Assembly: GCF_002860165.1 (NCBI RefSeq) | Contig: NZ_PGUZ01000002.1 | Location: 1-64,000 of the forward strand | Source: Bacillus sp. V3-13 | GTDB taxonomy: Bacteria > Bacillota > Bacilli > Bacillales > Cytobacillaceae | Direction of reading: 5' to 3' | DNA: 64,000 bases | Shown: positions 34,932 through 42,541 of the stretch, piece after piece | Numbering within the stretch: position 1 is the first letter of the stretch | Layout of the letters: every line of letters starts with the position of its first letter | Notes under the pieces: model-generated | What the model saw: only the letters and a program-made list of their open reading frames with translations | Told to the model about the DNA's origin: nothing | The model's database searches: none | Made by a program: the position numbers and the translations under genes

Positions 34932-35315
34932 ATGACACGGATGCAGGGAAAGACGTTTAACTGTGAGAAAGAATTAACCCTTTCAGTGATTGGCGGCAAG
35001 TGGAAGATGCTGATCTTATGGCATTTAGGGAAAGAAGGCACGAAGCGGTTTGGCGAGTTAAAGGCACTCATCCCCGGTATTACACAAAGAATGCTCGTGA
35101 ACCAGCTTCGCGAATTGGAAGAAGACTTGATTGTCAATCGCAAAGTGTATCCAATCGTGCCGCCAAAAGTAGAATATTCACTGACTGAGGAAGGCAGGAG
35201 CCTGATGCCCATTCTCGATTCCATGTACCAATGGGGCAAAAACTATATGGAGAATGTGATGGAGAAACAGCCTGAGACAGGATTTAGTAAAGTAAAACAA
35301 GGAACAATAAAATAA
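34932..35315 (+). CDS. hxlR: HxlR formaldehyde-responsive activator
   Basis: 127-residue winged-helix regulator of the HxlR family; [20 protein letters not shown] and [12 protein letters not shown] are near identical to B. subtilis HxlR, including the N-terminal conserved cysteine that reacts with formaldehyde. The open frame begins at 34857 but ATG 34932 has GGAGGAAA upstream and gives the family N-terminus. Confidence 0.92.
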   Translation: MTRMQGKTFNCEKELTLSVIGGKWKMLILWHLGKEGTKRFGELKALIPGITQRMLVNQLRELEEDLIVNRKVYPIVPPKVEYSLTEEGRSLMPILDSMYQWGKNYMENVMEKQPETGFSKVKQGTIK

Positions 35316-35344
35316 AATTCCAAAAGAAAAACGGAGGTAATGAC

Positions 35345-35548
35345 ATGTATGTAGTAAAGCTATATGACAAATCTGCGGTTTGCCAGCATATCGGGCGCTT
35401 TGATGATCTTAAGGCATCAGAAGAAGCGGCCAAAAGAGGGTTGAATTACAGCAATGTGGCGATCGTTTATGAAGGAGAAATGCCAGTTAAATTGTATGAT
35501 AACGGTGAATACAAGGACGGATTTCCTTTAGGGGTTGGCAGCTATTAA
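35345..35548 (+). CDS. Small protein, unknown
   Basis: 67 residues, mixed alpha/beta composition with a repeated VKLYD motif (residues 4-8 and near 48-52). Strong ribosome site CGGAGGTAATG. No membrane segment. Lies 29 bp after hxlR and may be cotranscribed with it. Family not recognised. Confidence 0.65.
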   Translation: MYVVKLYDKSAVCQHIGRFDDLKASEEAAKRGLNYSNVAIVYEGEMPVKLYDNGEYKDGFPLGVGSY

Positions 35549-35619
35549 AGCTGTTTTTGCCTGTACATTGCATGCTTAGACCGATGCGATTTGAAGCAAG
35601 GCAGGAAAGAGGGGAAAAA

Positions 35620-36630
35620 ATGAAATTAAGTATTTTAGACCAATCGCCGATTTCTTCTGGAAATACAGCGGGACAAGCATTGCAGGCCTCCATGCACTTG
35701 GCGCAAATCGGAGAAAAGTGGGGTTACTCGCGGTACTGGATCGCTGAACACCATGATTTGCCGGGACTGGCATGTCCAGCGCCCGAAGTGATGCTAGCCT
35801 ATATTGGGGCAAACACGAAAAAGATCCGGATCGGATCTGGTGCCGTTTTACTGCCGCACTACAAACCATACAAAATTGCCGAAACGTTTAATATGCTTGC
35901 CACCCTGTTTCCAGACCGTATTGATATTGGAATTGGACGGGCACCGGGGGGCTCCGCCGAAGTAACGATGGCGCTGTCGGATAATTTTTTGGAGCAAGTT
36001 CGAAAAATGCCCGAATTGGTTAAACACCTTCTTCATTTCTTACATGATGATTTTTCTTCTGACGAAATGTTTTCAAAAATCTCTGCAGCACCCCTGCCTG
36101 TGGTCTCTCCCGAACCGTGGATTCTTGGCACAAGCGAAAAAAGCGCCATTCTTGCTGCGGAATATGGAACTGCCTATGCTTTTGGGCATTTTATGAGTGA
36201 AAAGGAAGGCCCGGCTATTTTAAAAAGGTATACTGAAAATTTTAGACCTAATGGCAAGCTAAAGCATCCTGCCTCGATACTGGCCGTTTCCGCTATTTGT
36301 GCTGAAACAACCGAAAAAGCAGAAGAACTCGCATTAAGCAGCCATGTGTGGCAAATGCAGCTGGCAAAAGGCGAGGGCAAGAACGGCATACCTTCTGTGG
36401 AAGAAGCGAAGCAGTATATAAATAAAAGTGATTGGCGCCAAAGTGTCGACAATATGAAAAGAAAAATGGTCATAGGGAATCCGCAGGAAGTGAAAGCCAA
36501 GCTTCAAGAACTGCAAGTTTTATACGAAGCGGATGAATTAATGATTGTGACAATCACACACAGCGATGAAGACCGGGCTCGTTCATACGAATTAATCGCC
36601 AATGAAGTGTTAACACTCCGCCGTGACTGA
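35620..36630 (+). CDS. Luciferase-like flavin-dependent monooxygenase
   Basis: 336 residues of the bacterial luciferase-like (LLM) family: SILDQSPISSG, SRYWIAEHHDLPGLACPAPE, RIRIGSGAVLLPHY-type core and DIGIGRAPGG. Uses reduced flavin to oxidise an unknown small organic substrate; close to B. subtilis YceB/YwcH-type proteins. ATG 35620 is chosen (AGGAAAGAGGGG) over the open frame from 35557. Confidence 0.88.
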   Translation: MKLSILDQSPISSGNTAGQALQASMHLAQIGEKWGYSRYWIAEHHDLPGLACPAPEVMLAYIGANTKKIRIGSGAVLLPHYKPYKIAETFNMLATLFPDRIDIGIGRAPGGSAEVTMALSDNFLEQVRKMPELVKHLLHFLHDDFSSDEMFSKISAAPLPVVSPEPWILGTSEKSAILAAEYGTAYAFGHFMSEKEGPAILKRYTENFRPNGKLKHPASILAVSAICAETTEKAEELALSSHVWQMQLAKGEGKNGIPSVEEAKQYINKSDWRQSVDNMKRKMVIGNPQEVKAKLQELQVLYEADELMIVTITHSDEDRARSYELIANEVLTLRRD

Positions 36631-36661
36631 TCAAAAGGGCGGCCCATTTTCGCTGCTTTCT

Positions 36662-36686
36662 GTTTTATATGGATCGCAGCGGGTAA
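36662..36686 (+). promoter_or_regulatory. Sigma-B-like promoter before Rrf2 gene
   Basis: GTTTTA, 13-bp spacer, GGGTAA: the same elements and spacing as before opuC. Confidence 0.45.
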
Positions 36687-36742
36687 ACAAAAAATATAAA
36701 GTTAGATAATTCCGTCGAATTGCTCCTTTTGAAGCAGAAGTT

Positions 36743-36771
36743 TTGACATTGCAAACTGTATCAAATAAAAT
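36743..36771 (+). promoter_or_regulatory. Sigma-A promoter of Rrf2 gene
   Basis: TTGACA, 17-bp spacer, TAAAAT, 32 bp before the start codon. Confidence 0.75.
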
Positions 36772-36802
36772 TACAGTAAGCTTCATTAGGAGGATACCGC
36801 AA

Positions 36803-37222
36803 GTGAACAGTGAATTTACCATAGCCGTGCACAGCCTGGCTTATTTGGCTTATTTGCCTGAGCGTATGGCCAGCAGCGAGATGATCGCGAAGAATGTATC
36901 GACACACCCGGCAAGAATTCGTAAAATCATGAGCTGCCTGCGTAAAAATGGATTTGTTAAAACAAAAGAGGGTATGGGGGGCGGATATATTCTTAACAAC
37001 AACCCTCATGACATCACGTTGGCACAAATCTATCGGTCCATTTCACATGGGGCTCTCAAACCGCATGCTTGCACCGGGGATCCGGAACAGGACTGTCCGG
37101 TCTCATCGAATATTCCTGAAGTGATGGACCAAATTTTCAATGAAGCAGAAGTGTCTTTAGTAAAATACTTGGATCAGGTTACGATTCATTCCGTACTGGA
37201 GAAAATTAAACAGTGTCGCTGA
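36803..37222 (+). CDS. Rrf2-family transcription regulator
   Basis: 139 residues. Winged helix (SSEMIAKNVSTHPARIRKIM) with wing GGGYIL, and cysteines at C44, C90 and C98 (HACTGDPEQDCPV) that could bind a metal cluster or act as thiol switch as in other Rrf2 proteins; the classic three-cysteine FeS spacing is not present. GTG 36803 behind AGGAGGATA. Target unknown; adjacent luciferase-like gene is a candidate. Confidence 0.85.
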   Translation: MNSEFTIAVHSLAYLAYLPERMASSEMIAKNVSTHPARIRKIMSCLRKNGFVKTKEGMGGGYILNNNPHDITLAQIYRSISHGALKPHACTGDPEQDCPVSSNIPEVMDQIFNEAEVSLVKYLDQVTIHSVLEKIKQCR

Positions 37223-37346
37223 TATTGATTTGATTTTTTTCTTTTTTAACCGAAGTGTAATATTTTTTGTTACAGATAGACAATGACCTTTCAGTGCATT
37301 CAACATAAGAAAACTAAAAATTTTGAATGGATGGTGAATGTTAGTT

Positions 37347-37721
37347 ATGACGGCGGCAAACAAAGGATTTGAAATAGGCGATTGGGTCAAGGGGAAGTCG
37401 CGAAATGGAGAGTTAATCCGCGGTTATATTGAAACGATCGACCAGGTAAATGGGATTGTAAAAGTGAATGTGTTGGACAGCGATAATGAAAAATCGATCG
37501 GAAAAACGATTGCAACGCTGAGCAGATGGGTGGCGAAATTGGATGTCGCTGAGACAAGGGATGAAGAAGAGCTTCGCTATTTGATCGATCTTGCGCTCAT
37601 TACGAAGGATGAGCCTTGGTTTACGGAGTTGACGACGGAATTATCAGCACTAAAACAGGGATCACAAGATACACAACAAAAAAAACCTGCCAACCTGACT
37701 TTCACAAACCGTTTGGGCTAA
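37347..37721 (+). CDS. IDEAL-domain protein
   Basis: 124 residues: an N-terminal small beta domain (EIGDWVKGKSRNGELIRGYI, SH3/KOW-like) and a C-terminal IDEAL motif region (LIDLALITKDEPWFTELTTE), a Bacillus-specific protein-interaction motif. ATG 37347 fits the ribosome site GGATGGTG better than ATG 37338. Function unknown. Confidence 0.75.
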   Translation: MTAANKGFEIGDWVKGKSRNGELIRGYIETIDQVNGIVKVNVLDSDNEKSIGKTIATLSRWVAKLDVAETRDEEELRYLIDLALITKDEPWFTELTTELSALKQGSQDTQQKKPANLTFTNRLG

Positions 37722-37830
37722 AATAATTGAGCAGGACCATTAATTTTTTGAGTCGGACATAAGGGCTCTAAACATGGTTATTTTAAATGCAGCAAAGCAT
37801 CTTGAGTCGACTATGGCTTGGAGGAATTGA

Positions 37831-38484
37831 ATGATGGCGTTGAAGATAAAGGTTTATTCAGACTATGTCTGTCCCTTTTGTTTCCTGGCAGAAAAACCTC
37901 TCGACGAAGCAATAGAAGGAAAAGATGTCGAAGTGGAATGGATGCCGTATGAACTGCGGCCATATCCAAATGAGACGTTGCTGCCTGAAGGGGATTATTT
38001 GCAAAATACATGGAGACAATCGGTTTACCCAATGGCCGAACGTCTCGGAATTCCGATTGTGCTTCCGAAAGTATCACCGCAGCCTTATACTCACTTAGCC
38101 TTTGAGGGTTTCCAATATGCGAAGGAACATGGAAAAGGAAATGAATATAACGATCGTATGCTCCGTGCTTTCTTTCAGGAAGAACAGGACATCGGGAATA
38201 TCGATATTTTGACAAAGCTGGCCGGAGAAGTGGGCCTGGATGAAACAGAATACCGAGAAGCGTTGGAAACAAGAAAGTACAAAGAGGCACATCAAAAAGC
38301 CCTTCAGCACGCTTACACAGAAGCAAATATTACCGCCGTTCCCACGTTTGTGATCGGTGATACTGTTCTTGCCGGTGTTCGTTCAAAGGAGACAATTGAA
38401 CAAGTGATCGAGGAAGAACTAAAAAAACAACGATCTGATGATCAGTTTTTTGAAGGAATGGCTTGCGGGATTGATGGGTGTTAA
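37831..38484 (+). CDS. DsbA-family oxidoreductase (FrnE-like)
   Basis: 217 residues with thioredoxin-fold active site CPFC (about residues 15-18), cis-proline region ITAVPTFVIGD and an additional C-terminal CGIDGC pair, as in FrnE-type cytosolic disulfide oxidoreductases. No signal peptide. RBS GGAGGAATTG. Confidence 0.9.
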   Translation: MMALKIKVYSDYVCPFCFLAEKPLDEAIEGKDVEVEWMPYELRPYPNETLLPEGDYLQNTWRQSVYPMAERLGIPIVLPKVSPQPYTHLAFEGFQYAKEHGKGNEYNDRMLRAFFQEEQDIGNIDILTKLAGEVGLDETEYREALETRKYKEAHQKALQHAYTEANITAVPTFVIGDTVLAGVRSKETIEQVIEEELKKQRSDDQFFEGMACGIDGC

Positions 38485-38504
38485 ATAGTTCAAAGATTTA
38501 TGCA

Positions 38505-38534
38505 AGGGATTGCGATTGATGCAATCCCTTTTTC
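38505..38534 (+). terminator. Terminator of FrnE-like gene
   Basis: AGGGATTGC / GCAATCCCT followed by TTTTTC. Confidence 0.85.
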
Positions 38535-38616
38535 TATGAAAGTTTCGTGATCCTATCAAAAAGTAATTTAATTGAGTTATAATGTAAGTGCTTACATATT
38601 TAAGGGGGGAAGATTA

Positions 38617-38751
38617 ATGAAGGCACAGCAAACTGTATACGTAAATGAGTTTACAAATGGCATTTTGGATCCGGAACAAGAAATGCTCGGTCCTGTCAAA
38701 GTCGGCTTGACTGATCTTGTAAAGGCTCAATATAGCCAGTCCCTGGAGTAA
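38617..38751 (+). pseudogene. Acetamidase/formamidase N-terminal remnant
   Basis: 44 codons behind a perfect ribosome site (AAGGGGGG). QTVYVNEFTNGILDPEQEML resembles the start of FmdA-type acetamidases (about 300 residues), then VKVGLTDLVKAQ looks like an unrelated or C-terminal tail. Read as an internal-deletion remnant; a genuine small protein cannot be excluded. Confidence 0.5.
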
Positions 38752-38775
38752 GATGCTCAAAATTGATTCATCCAA

Positions 38776-38996
38776 GTTGAAGATATATCCGGGAAAGTTG
38801 ACGATAAAGTGGCCGAAGTTGAAGATATATCCGGGAAAGTTGACGATAAAGTGGCCGAAGTTGAAGATATATCTGGAAAGTTAACGATAAAATGATTGAA
38901 GTTGATGATATATCTCGAAGTTGACGATAAAGTAGTCAAGGTTGATGATATATCTGAAAAGTTGACGATAAAGTGAGCGAAGTTGACGAAATAAAA
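38776..38996 (+). repeat. Eleven-copy 21-bp tandem repeat array
   Basis: GTTGA/GTTAA-headed units start at 38776, 38797, 38818, 38839, 38860, 38880, 38901, 38920, 38941, 38961 and 38982. Two unit types alternate: GTTGAAGATATATC... and GTTGACGATAAAGT.... The first four units form two identical 42-bp copies; later units decay with 1-2 bp indels, so no long reading frame spans the array on the plus strand. Confidence 0.88.
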
Positions 38997-39007
38997 GAAT
39001 TAAAAAG

Positions 39008-39046
39008 GAAAAGGCTGCTGATCATCATTCAGCAGCCTTTTTCTTT
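39008..39046 (-). terminator. Terminator of YhfP-like gene
   Basis: AAAGGCTGCTG / CAGCAGCCTTT stem with T-rich flanks on both sides; lies beyond the oxidoreductase stop. Confidence 0.8.
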
Positions 39047-39080
39047 TCACGTGTATTGAGGCAAGCTGAGCGTTTCTGTG

Positions 39081-40073
39081 TTACATCTTCACTACGATTC
39101 TTCCCCGCGCCTGTCCTTTTAAAATCGAAGGCAGTGTTTCCGGCAATTGTTCAAGGGTAATTTCTTTTTGGAGATTATCCAATAGGTTGGCCGGTTTTAA
39201 GTCGGTTGCCATTCGGTTCCATAGCTCTTTTCGGACATCCATCGGGCAATAAACAGAGTCGATCCCGAGTAAATTGACACCGCGAAGAATAAATGGAAAT
39301 ACGGTGGCCGGTACATCGGTTCCGCCCGTCAAGCCACTTACAGCAACAGCCCCGCCGTAGCTCAATTTGCTTAAGATCGAGGCAAGAGTATTTCCACCGA
39401 CTGGATCAATCGCCCCAACCCAGAGCTGTTTATCTAAAGGTTTAATTTTTTCATTGTAAACATCTTCCCGGGAGATAATCTCTTTTGCACCGAGTTTATG
39501 TAAAAAATCATGTTCTTCAGCTTTACCGGTACTGGCGACAACTTCATATCCCAGCTTTGCAAGCATTGAAACAGCCAAACTTCCAACGCCACCTGTAGCT
39601 CCTGTGACAAGAACCTTGCCTTTGTCCGGCGTCAGGCCGTTGTCCTCCAGTCGCTGGATCGAAAGCGCTGCTGTAAAACCGGCTGTACCATAGACCATCG
39701 CTTCTTTTAAGGTTAAATTTTTCGGCAGTGGAACAATCCAGTCCCCGGGAATGCGCGCGTATTCACTGTAGCCTCCATAATGTGAAACCCCAATTTCATA
39801 GCTTGTCGCAATCACTTCATCCCCCTCGTTAAAGCGGGGATCTTCAGAAGACACGACGACTCCGGCTAGATCAATACCCGGTATGAAGGGATACGACCTG
39901 ACAATTTTGCCATTGGGAGTGCCAGCCAAACCGTCTTTAAAGTTAATTCCGGAATACGCAACCTTGATTAACACATCAGCTTCGGGCAACTCATTTAAAG
40001 AAATGTTTTTGATATCAACCGAAAAATCATTTTCAGTTTTATCGACCATTAATGCTTTAAACTGTTCAACCAC
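39081..40073 (-). CDS. Acryloyl-CoA reductase-like MDR oxidoreductase (YhfP-like)
   Basis: 330 residues of the YhdH/YhfP quinone-oxidoreductase family, lacking zinc ligands. VTGATGGVGSLAV binds NADPH; GINFKDGLAG, PGIDLAGVVVSS and LLGIDSVYCPMDVR are family signatures. Close to B. subtilis YhfP (not related to the E. coli yhf operon names). The frame opens at 40115 but GTG 40073 with GAGAGGGG gives the family N-terminus. Confidence 0.9.
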   Translation of the reverse strand: MVEQFKALMVDKTENDFSVDIKNISLNELPEADVLIKVAYSGINFKDGLAGTPNGKIVRSYPFIPGIDLAGVVVSSEDPRFNEGDEVIATSYEIGVSHYGGYSEYARIPGDWIVPLPKNLTLKEAMVYGTAGFTAALSIQRLEDNGLTPDKGKVLVTGATGGVGSLAVSMLAKLGYEVVASTGKAEEHDFLHKLGAKEIISREDVYNEKIKPLDKQLWVGAIDPVGGNTLASILSKLSYGGAVAVSGLTGGTDVPATVFPFILRGVNLLGIDSVYCPMDVRKELWNRMATDLKPANLLDNLQKEITLEQLPETLPSILKGQARGRIVVKM

Positions 40074-40269
40074 GCTTAAAACCCCTCTCTTATATACAAA
40101 CTGGTCTAAAAACAACCATGTGCTTCCTCTCTATCTTACTACATTTTTGAAAAATTAACTTTTGCTGTTTTGTGAAATCCTTTTTTACTGAGCCAGGCGG
40201 AATAAAGATCATCTTTAAGGGAAACTTACAGATACATATTAGATTCATATTTAAACGAGGAGGTTTCAC

Positions 40270-40680
40270 ATGGTAGATTTGGGCCTTTTGATTATACGTG
40301 TGATCGTCGGCCTTTATTATGCTGCACATGGCGCCCAGAAGGCATTCGGCTGGTTTGGCGGGGGAGGGCCTGCAGGGACAGGTGCTTTTTTTGAGCAAAT
40401 CGGAATTAAACCAGGCAAAACGATGGCGCTTTTAGCCGGTTGGGGTGAATTCATCGGAGGTATTTTATTTTTACTCGGGTTTTTAACACCTTTAGCTGCA
40501 ATATTAATTATTATTCCGATGATTGTTGCGATCAAAACGGTTCATGGCAAAAATGGACTGTTTTCTGACACGGGTGGCATCGAATATAATATTGTCCTGA
40601 TCGCGGTTGCGTTAGGAATTATGCTGACCGGTCCAGGTGCCATTTCATTGGATGCGGCGTTTGATTTAACTTTCTTGTAA
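40270..40680 (+). CDS. DoxX-family membrane protein
   Basis: 136 residues, four membrane helices, with AAHGAQKAFGWFGG at the first loop and LAGWGEFIGGILFLLGF: DoxX/DoxD family, some members of which link thiol oxidation and superoxide defence. Ribosome site CGAGGAGG. Confidence 0.88.
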   Translation: MVDLGLLIIRVIVGLYYAAHGAQKAFGWFGGGGPAGTGAFFEQIGIKPGKTMALLAGWGEFIGGILFLLGFLTPLAAILIIIPMIVAIKTVHGKNGLFSDTGGIEYNIVLIAVALGIMLTGPGAISLDAAFDLTFL

Positions 40681-40700
40681 TCACATCTGTAACGGATGGA

Positions 40701-40733
40701 AGCTAAAGCACATTGGGCTTTAGCTTTTTAACA
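40701..40733 (+). terminator. Terminator of doxX-like gene
   Basis: GCTAAAGC / GCTTTAGC with a 7-base loop followed by TTTTT. Confidence 0.8.
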
Positions 40734-40878
40734 TATCCTCTTGGTTGTTTTTCTGATTTTCCAAATGCTTTTTACCCCATTCCCCCATCATGTCCAAGAT
40801 CGGGATAAAACTCTTTCCTGTATGCGTTAGAGAATATTCAACTTTAGGAGGGATTTCTTTATAAACTTCCCTGTGAAA
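40720..40878 (-). pseudogene. C-terminal remnant of an HxlR-family regulator
   Basis: About 50 codons reading [20 protein letters not shown] and [10 protein letters not shown], the last third of an HxlR-type winged-helix protein, with no start codon or N-terminal domain upstream. The break lies at about 40876, next to the following gene's leader. Confidence 0.75.
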
Positions 40879-40962
40879 ATATCCCGCGAAAGCAGGATTT
40901 TTTGTTTTTTACGAAAATCATGGGATAATATAATACAGAAAACAAGAATAGGGGACAACAGG

Positions 40963-41262
40963 ATGAAATGTAAAATTAACCGAAATGCAGCCAAGGAACT
41001 AAAAAAGATGTTGAGCACTGAAGAAGCGGAAGGCAAAATGATCCGCGTGTACGTTACTTTGCACCACGGTGATCACGCCCATTTTGATTTAAAGCTTGAT
41101 ACACCAACAGAGCATGATGAAATCGTCAAAACAGACAAAGATATTGATATTCTTCTTGATAAACGTGAAGATTTTCTCGATGGTGTCTGGATCCAGTACT
41201 TTTATGTAGGTGGAGAGGGATTTGTCATTACCAATCCAGCAAAAGGCAGCCATCACCATTAA
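40963..41262 (+). CDS. HesB/IscA-fold protein without cluster cysteines
   Basis: 99 residues. INRNAAKELKKML, YVTLHHGDHAHFDLKLD and a GSHHH tail fit the HesB-like (YneR-type) fold of A-type iron-sulfur carriers, but the three conserved cysteines of IscA are absent (only C3). Start ATG 40963 with GGGGACAACAGG; frame open from 40873. Histidine-rich, so metal binding is possible. Confidence 0.7.
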   Translation: MKCKINRNAAKELKKMLSTEEAEGKMIRVYVTLHHGDHAHFDLKLDTPTEHDEIVKTDKDIDILLDKREDFLDGVWIQYFYVGGEGFVITNPAKGSHHH

Positions 41263-41292
41263 GTCAGGATATGGTGATTTAAAAAATACGTA

Positions 41293-41338
41293 AAGCAAAA
41301 AAAAAGCGAAGTCCGTTATGGATTTCGCTCTTTTGCTT
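41293..41338. terminator. Bidirectional terminator
   Basis: AAGCAAAA-AAAAAGCGAA / TTCGCT-CTTTTGCTT between two convergent genes. Confidence 0.8.
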
Positions 41339-41340
41339 AA

Positions 41341-41559
41341 TTAAGGCAAAAAGTATATATCATTATAAGGAGGATCCGGAAGTTTCGTTTTACGCAACCT
41401 TCCTTCATTAACAAGATCCACTAATCCCTGCTCAATGTCAGAAGGGTTTACCCCAAAAATATCAGCCATTTTCACTGTCGATAGAGACATATATTTTGGT
41501 TTTTTTGATGAGGAATGGATCATTGTCTCGACCCGTTGAAATAGCTTTTCCTTCTCCAT
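41341..41559 (-). CDS. Small winged-helix-like protein
   Basis: 72 residues. STVKMADIFGVNPSDIEQGL and LVNEGRLRKTKLPDPPY look like a winged helix-turn-helix with a short wing. ATG 41559 behind GGAAGGTGGG. Divergent from the formate operon, so a regulator of it is conceivable. Family not recognised. Confidence 0.65.
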   Translation of the reverse strand: MEKEKLFQRVETMIHSSSKKPKYMSLSTVKMADIFGVNPSDIEQGLVDLVNEGRLRKTKLPDPPYNDIYFLP

Positions 41560-41726
41560 GCGCGCCCACCTTCCATTAATTGATCTTTTTAATAACATTC
41601 CCAAAATGATAAAAAATGACAAACAAAAAACATATTTAATCCCCTGCGAAAATTATCCTAAATTTCCTTATAAAAGCTCGAAAAAAGCAGATAGTAAGAA
41701 GTGAGTTTAAGTAGGAGGGAACCTTA

Positions 41727-42530
41727 ATGGCGTTTCGTACTCCCCAGCGCATCGCCCAGTATACAGCAGAAACCGGCGTTCGGAAATCGACATTACCGCT
41801 TCGGAGCATGCTCGTATTAGGGTTTTTGGGCGGAGCATTTATCTCTCTGGGCTATCTGTTAGATATAAGGGTGACAGCAGAATTACCGAACGACTGGGGA
41901 ACCTTTGGCGCCTTTTTGGGTGCGGCAGTCTTCCCGATGGGACTTATATTAATCGTAATTGGCGGAGGGGAGCTCTTAACCGGAAACATGATGGCCGTTT
42001 CAATGGCTTTCTTATCAAGGCGTATTACGCTATACCGTCTCTTGAAAAATTGGTTTTGGATTACGATCAGCAACTTTATCGGCTCGATCTTTGTCGCTTA
42101 TTGCTTCGGACATCTCGCCGGTTTGACAGAAGCAGGACCATATCTGGCGAAGACGGTCGCAATCGCGGGGGCGAAGCTGGATGAAGGCTTCTGGGAAGCG
42201 CTGTTTTCAGCTATTGGCTGTAACTGGCTGGTCGGTCTGGCCATTTGGCTATCGTATGGTGCTGAGGATGTTAGCGGGAAAATACTTGCTGTCTGGTTTC
42301 CGATTATGGGGTTTGTTGCAATTGGATTTCAGCACGTTGTCGCCAATATGTTCGTCATTCCAGCAGCCATATTCTCGGGCCATTATAGCTGGGGCGATTT
42401 TATGTCTAATTTCATACCCGTATTTATTGGAAATATGATTGGCGGGGCTGTATTTGTGTCGACACTGTACTGGATTGCTTACAAAGAGGATATGGTCCCC
42501 GACGCAACAGCCGGAAAATCTGATAGTTAG
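41727..42530 (+). CDS. yrhG: Formate/nitrite transporter
   Basis: 267-residue FNT-family channel with six membrane helices; IVIGGGELLTGNMM and GIWLSYGAEDV/FQHVVANMFVIP-like blocks are FNT signatures. Comparable to B. subtilis YrhG. First gene of the formate dehydrogenase operon; the next start is 11 bp after its stop. Ribosome site TAGGAGGGA. Confidence 0.92.
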   Translation: MAFRTPQRIAQYTAETGVRKSTLPLRSMLVLGFLGGAFISLGYLLDIRVTAELPNDWGTFGAFLGAAVFPMGLILIVIGGGELLTGNMMAVSMAFLSRRITLYRLLKNWFWITISNFIGSIFVAYCFGHLAGLTEAGPYLAKTVAIAGAKLDEGFWEALFSAIGCNWLVGLAIWLSYGAEDVSGKILAVWFPIMGFVAIGFQHVVANMFVIPAAIFSGHYSWGDFMSNFIPVFIGNMIGGAVFVSTLYWIAYKEDMVPDATAGKSDS

Positions 42531-42541
42531 GAGAAGTGATG

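Noticed and set aside
36631-36822. 63-codon minus-strand frame before the Rrf2 gene
   Set aside because: Overlaps the Rrf2 promoter and start, has no ribosome site and no family resemblance.
38757-38939. 60-codon minus-strand frame over the 21-bp repeats
   Set aside because: It merely reflects the 21-bp (multiple of 3) period of the repeat; no ribosome site.
38776-38996. CRISPR array
   Set aside because: Units of about 21 bp are contiguous, with no unique spacers of 30-40 bp and no cas genes.
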